From: Neorhizobium galegae | GTDB lineage: Bacteria; Pseudomonadota; Alphaproteobacteria; Rhizobiales; Rhizobiaceae | Direction of reading: 5' to 3' | Length of the DNA stretch: 42,945 nucleotides | NCBI RefSeq assembly: GCF_017877135.1 | Contig: NZ_JAGIPH010000015.1 | Location: forward strand, 1-42,945 | In this document: in pieces, positions 41,475-42,945 of the stretch | Layout: the number at the start of each line of letters is the position of its first letter | How positions within the stretch are numbered: position 1 is the first letter of the stretch | Program-made: the position numbers and the translations under genes | Notes under the pieces: model-generated | The model's database searches: none | What the model was told of the DNA's origin: nothing | Seen by the model: only the letters and a program-made list of their open reading frames with translations

Positions 41475-41872
41475 ATGGATCGTTTTGTAGTGACAGACGC
41501 CCAATGGGTGAAGATAGAACCGCATTGCCTGGGAAAAGCTATGGATCCCGGTCGCAGCGGAAGAAACAACCGGCTGTTCATTGAAGCCGTGCTTTGGATT
41601 GTACGCACGGGCAGCCCATGGCGCGACCTGCCCGCTGTGTTCGGCAACTGGAGCACGGCATTCCGTCGGTTTCGCGACTGGCGTGAAGCCGATATTTTCA
41701 AACGCATCTTCGATGCCCTCTCTGAAGAACCGGACATGGAATACGCTATGGTGGATGCCACCATCGTCAAGGTCCACCGACACGGTCAGGGCGCAAAAGG
41801 GGGACTCAGAGCCAGGCCATTGGTCGCTCAAAAGGTGGAATGACAACCAAAATCCTGGCGCTGACCGATGCT
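41475..41872 (+). mobile_element. Truncated IS5-family (IS427-group) transposase, orfA plus start of orfB
   Basis: orfA (41475-41843) reads MDRFVVTDAQWVKIEPHCLG through RNNRLFIEAVLWIVRTGSPWRDLP, WSTAFRRFRDW and MVDATIVKVHRHGQGAKGG, with the first catalytic Asp in MVDAT. At 41795-41803 lies A4G5, and shifting frame there gives GTQSQAIGRSKGGMTTKILA with LTDAL, the expected orfB continuation. The IS427 group normally uses such a slippery run for frameshifting. orfB is cut after LTDAL at about 41872 by the IS630 element, so DDE residues two and three are missing and the element is dead. Confidence 0.85.
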
Positions 41873-42538
41873 CTAGAGTCTGTCAGATTTAAATTGAACC
41901 ATAACCTGCATGTCTAAATAGTTTGAGCACTCCTGCGGACTGAACGCCTTGAGGAGTTCTCCTATTCGTCTCCATGTTGTTTCGACGGTTCTCTCGTCCG
42001 CCTTTCTGACGAGCGTCTTGAGCTTGGCGAACATCATCTCGATGGGATTGAGGTCTGGACTGTATGGCGGCAGGAAAAAGAGATGTGCGCCGACATCTCG
42101 GATCGCGTCTCGGGCTCGTTTTCCTTTGTGGCTCCCGAGATTGTCGAGGATGACGATATCGCCAGCCTTCAGAGTTGGGACCAGGCTTTGCTGGACCCAT
42201 GCGGTAAAGGCGATGCCATTGATCGGGCCATCGAGGACGAAGGGGGCAACGATGCTGTCGCGGCGCAGGCCGGCCAGAAACGTCAGCGTCTTCCAATGAC
42301 CATGAGGGACTTTTGCGATGAGTGGCTCGCCGCGCTGACACCAGCCGCGAGTGCGCGTCATGTTGGTCTTGATCCAAGTTTCGTCGATGAAGACGAGGCG
42401 GTCCGGATCAAGCCGATGTTGATGGGTCTTCCATCGCATCCGGAACCGGGCCACCTTCGGACGATCCTGCTCGCTTGCCATCAGCGTTTTTTTTGAAGGT
42501 CTTGCCATCGCTGCGCAGGAAGCGCCAGACGGTGTCAT
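41873..42538 (-). CDS. IS630-family transposase, orfB (DDE domain)
   Basis: The catalytic half of an IS630 transposase. The DDE triad is visible: Asp in RLVFIDETWIKTNM, Asp in GDIVILDNLGSHKGKRARDA, and Glu in PDLNPIEMMFAKLKTLVRKA. The protein ends ...QFKSDRL at a TAG that overlaps CTAG at the junction with the IS5 relic. Its own start is unlikely to be used; the working protein should be made by frameshifting from orfA at the run of eight A (minus strand, 42487-42494). The triad is intact, so the element may still be active if its right end is present. Confidence 0.9.
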   Translation of the reverse strand: MTPSGASCAAMARPSKKTLMASEQDRPKVARFRMRWKTHQHRLDPDRLVFIDETWIKTNMTRTRGWCQRGEPLIAKVPHGHWKTLTFLAGLRRDSIVAPFVLDGPINGIAFTAWVQQSLVPTLKAGDIVILDNLGSHKGKRARDAIRDVGAHLFFLPPYSPDLNPIEMMFAKLKTLVRKADERTVETTWRRIGELLKAFSPQECSNYLDMQVMVQFKSDRL

Positions 42539-42836
42539 GAGACACGTTGATCCCCGCAGACTTCAGCTCCGCCGACAGCGCACGCACCGTCCAGTCGGAC
42601 TTTACCTGCAGCCGCTGACGCACCGCATCGGCCGCAGCGCCCCTCAGTGTCGGTTTGGCATACCCGCCGATCTTCGCCGGCATCAGGCCTTTACCGAGCC
42701 GATCGCGTTGCCCAATACGGACCGCTGTTGCAGCCGACACCCCAAACCGCTCCGCTGCGGCACGAACGGTCATGCCGTCCTTCAACGCCGCTGCAATGCG
42801 CGTTCGCAAATCAAGAGATAGAGGTCGCACCATCAT
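42408..42836 (-). CDS. IS630-family transposase, orfA (HTH domain)
   Basis: A 142-residue frame with the N-terminal HTH of IS630 transposases: MVRPLSLDLRTRIAAALKDG, AAAERFGVSAATAVRIGQR, and the second HTH WTVRALSAELKSAGINVSHD with TVWRFLRSDGKTFKK. It overlaps orfB by 131 bases. The shift point is the A8 run at 42487-42494 (within GKTFKK), after which the other frame reads on into SEQDRPKVARFR and the catalytic core. This is the usual two-frame organisation of the group rather than damage. Confidence 0.88.
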   Translation of the reverse strand: MMVRPLSLDLRTRIAAALKDGMTVRAAAERFGVSAATAVRIGQRDRLGKGLMPAKIGGYAKPTLRGAAADAVRQRLQVKSDWTVRALSAELKSAGINVSHDTVWRFLRSDGKTFKKNADGKRAGSSEGGPVPDAMEDPSTSA

Positions 42837-42945
42837 TGCTGGCCTCCCATCTGATCTGAACCTGATCTGACCCCTTCAAACTGGACCATTTTTGGCTAGA
42901 GTTTTCCGGTGCATTTTCCTGGCTGGGAAAGGAACGGAAGAGGAT
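42837..42945. other. Right flank of IS630 and probable start of another element
   Basis: CTGATCTGA occurs at 42851-42859 and 42862-42870, 11 bases apart; its reverse complement, TCAGATCAG, recalls the TCAGAT near the left end of the IS630 element at 41880-41885, so the right terminal repeat may lie here. Beyond 42870 the sequence looks like the untranslated start of a further insertion sequence, with a GGAAAGGAACGGAAGAGGA stretch at the window edge that could hold a ribosome site. The element boundary cannot be fixed from this window. Confidence 0.35.

Noticed and set aside
41873..42901. CTAGAG at 41873-41878 and 42896-42901 as a target-site duplication around IS630
   Set aside because: Sequences inside the two copies do not form matching terminal inverted repeats, and IS630 normally duplicates only TA. 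The right end of the element is not defined, so the match may be chance.
1..42945. CRISPR arrays, tRNA or rRNA genes
   Set aside because: No regularly spaced repeat-spacer pattern and no recognisable tRNA or rRNA sequence was seen on either strand. A covariance-model search would be needed to exclude a divergent tRNA.

Overview
The window looks like part of an accessory region from a member of the Alphaproteobacteria, most likely Rhizobiaceae (Agrobacterium/Rhizobium group). This is inferred from the GC-rich coding style, the dense set of ABC importers, the many GntR, LysR and RpiR regulators, and the insertion-sequence families; no rRNA or other decisive taxonomic marker is present. The genes fall into separate catabolic or transport cassettes, divided by decayed genes and closed on the right by an insertion-sequence graveyard, as is common on a plasmid, chromid or genomic island.

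Layout. (1) 374-8374: a quinate/shikimate-type catabolic locus. A minus-strand operon holds a polar-amino-acid-type ABC importer (binding protein, two permeases, ATPase) interleaved with type II dehydroquinase and a shikimate/quinate dehydrogenase-family gene. It is divergent from a plus-strand 3-dehydroshikimate dehydratase fused to an HPPD-like domain, which is followed by two tandem paralogous GntR/FCD regulators. Together they would convert an imported cyclohexane carboxylate to protocatechuate. (2) 8620-9831: a membrane-anchored GGDEF protein, followed by a LysR-type pseudogene. (3) 10516-16378: a five-gene minus-strand operon in which two COG0212 (5-formyl-THF cyclo-ligase-like) paralogues bracket an NMT1/THI5-type ABC importer with a double-length permease. 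It is divergent from an RpiR regulator, with a clear cluster of TGAAAC/GTTTCA half-sites between them. (4) 16379-17566: debris (AraC HTH remnant) and a GNAT acetyltransferase broken by one stop codon. (5) 17785-23977: an AdeRS-like two-component system divergent from an RND efflux adaptor and pump. Matching 11-bp-phased CTCCACA repeats lie before the pump operon and before the GNAT pseudogene. (6) 24269-26150: a LysR regulator divergent from an NmrA-like oxidoreductase.

(7) 26467-39733: a large oligosaccharide locus. An eight-gene minus-strand operon encodes a CUT1-type sugar ABC importer (two permeases, ATPase, binding protein), a GH88 unsaturated glucuronyl hydrolase, a DUF624/YesL membrane protein, a DUF2264 protein, and a hexapeptide acyltransferase fused to an uncharacterised helical domain. 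Divergent from it are a heparinase II/III-family lyase without signal peptide and a small discoidin-like protein; a GntR/FCD repressor closes the locus. FadR-type operator matches (TNGTNNNACNA) occur in the divergent promoter and upstream of the regulator. The model is import of uronic-acid oligosaccharides followed by lyase and GH88 cleavage in the cytoplasm.

(8) 39939-42945: stacked insertion sequences: IS110 fragment, IS30 transposase with two stops, a second IS30 fragment fused in frame, a truncated IS5/IS427 element, and an IS630 element with a frameshift-type A8 run.

The most noteworthy candidates are the ABC-type importer embedded in a quinate/shikimate pathway, the paired COG0212/NMT1 importer operon, the cytoplasmic oligouronide locus with its acyltransferase-toroid fusion, and the shared phased repeats around the AdeRS-like system. 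All functional assignments come from reading motifs and context; no database search was possible.
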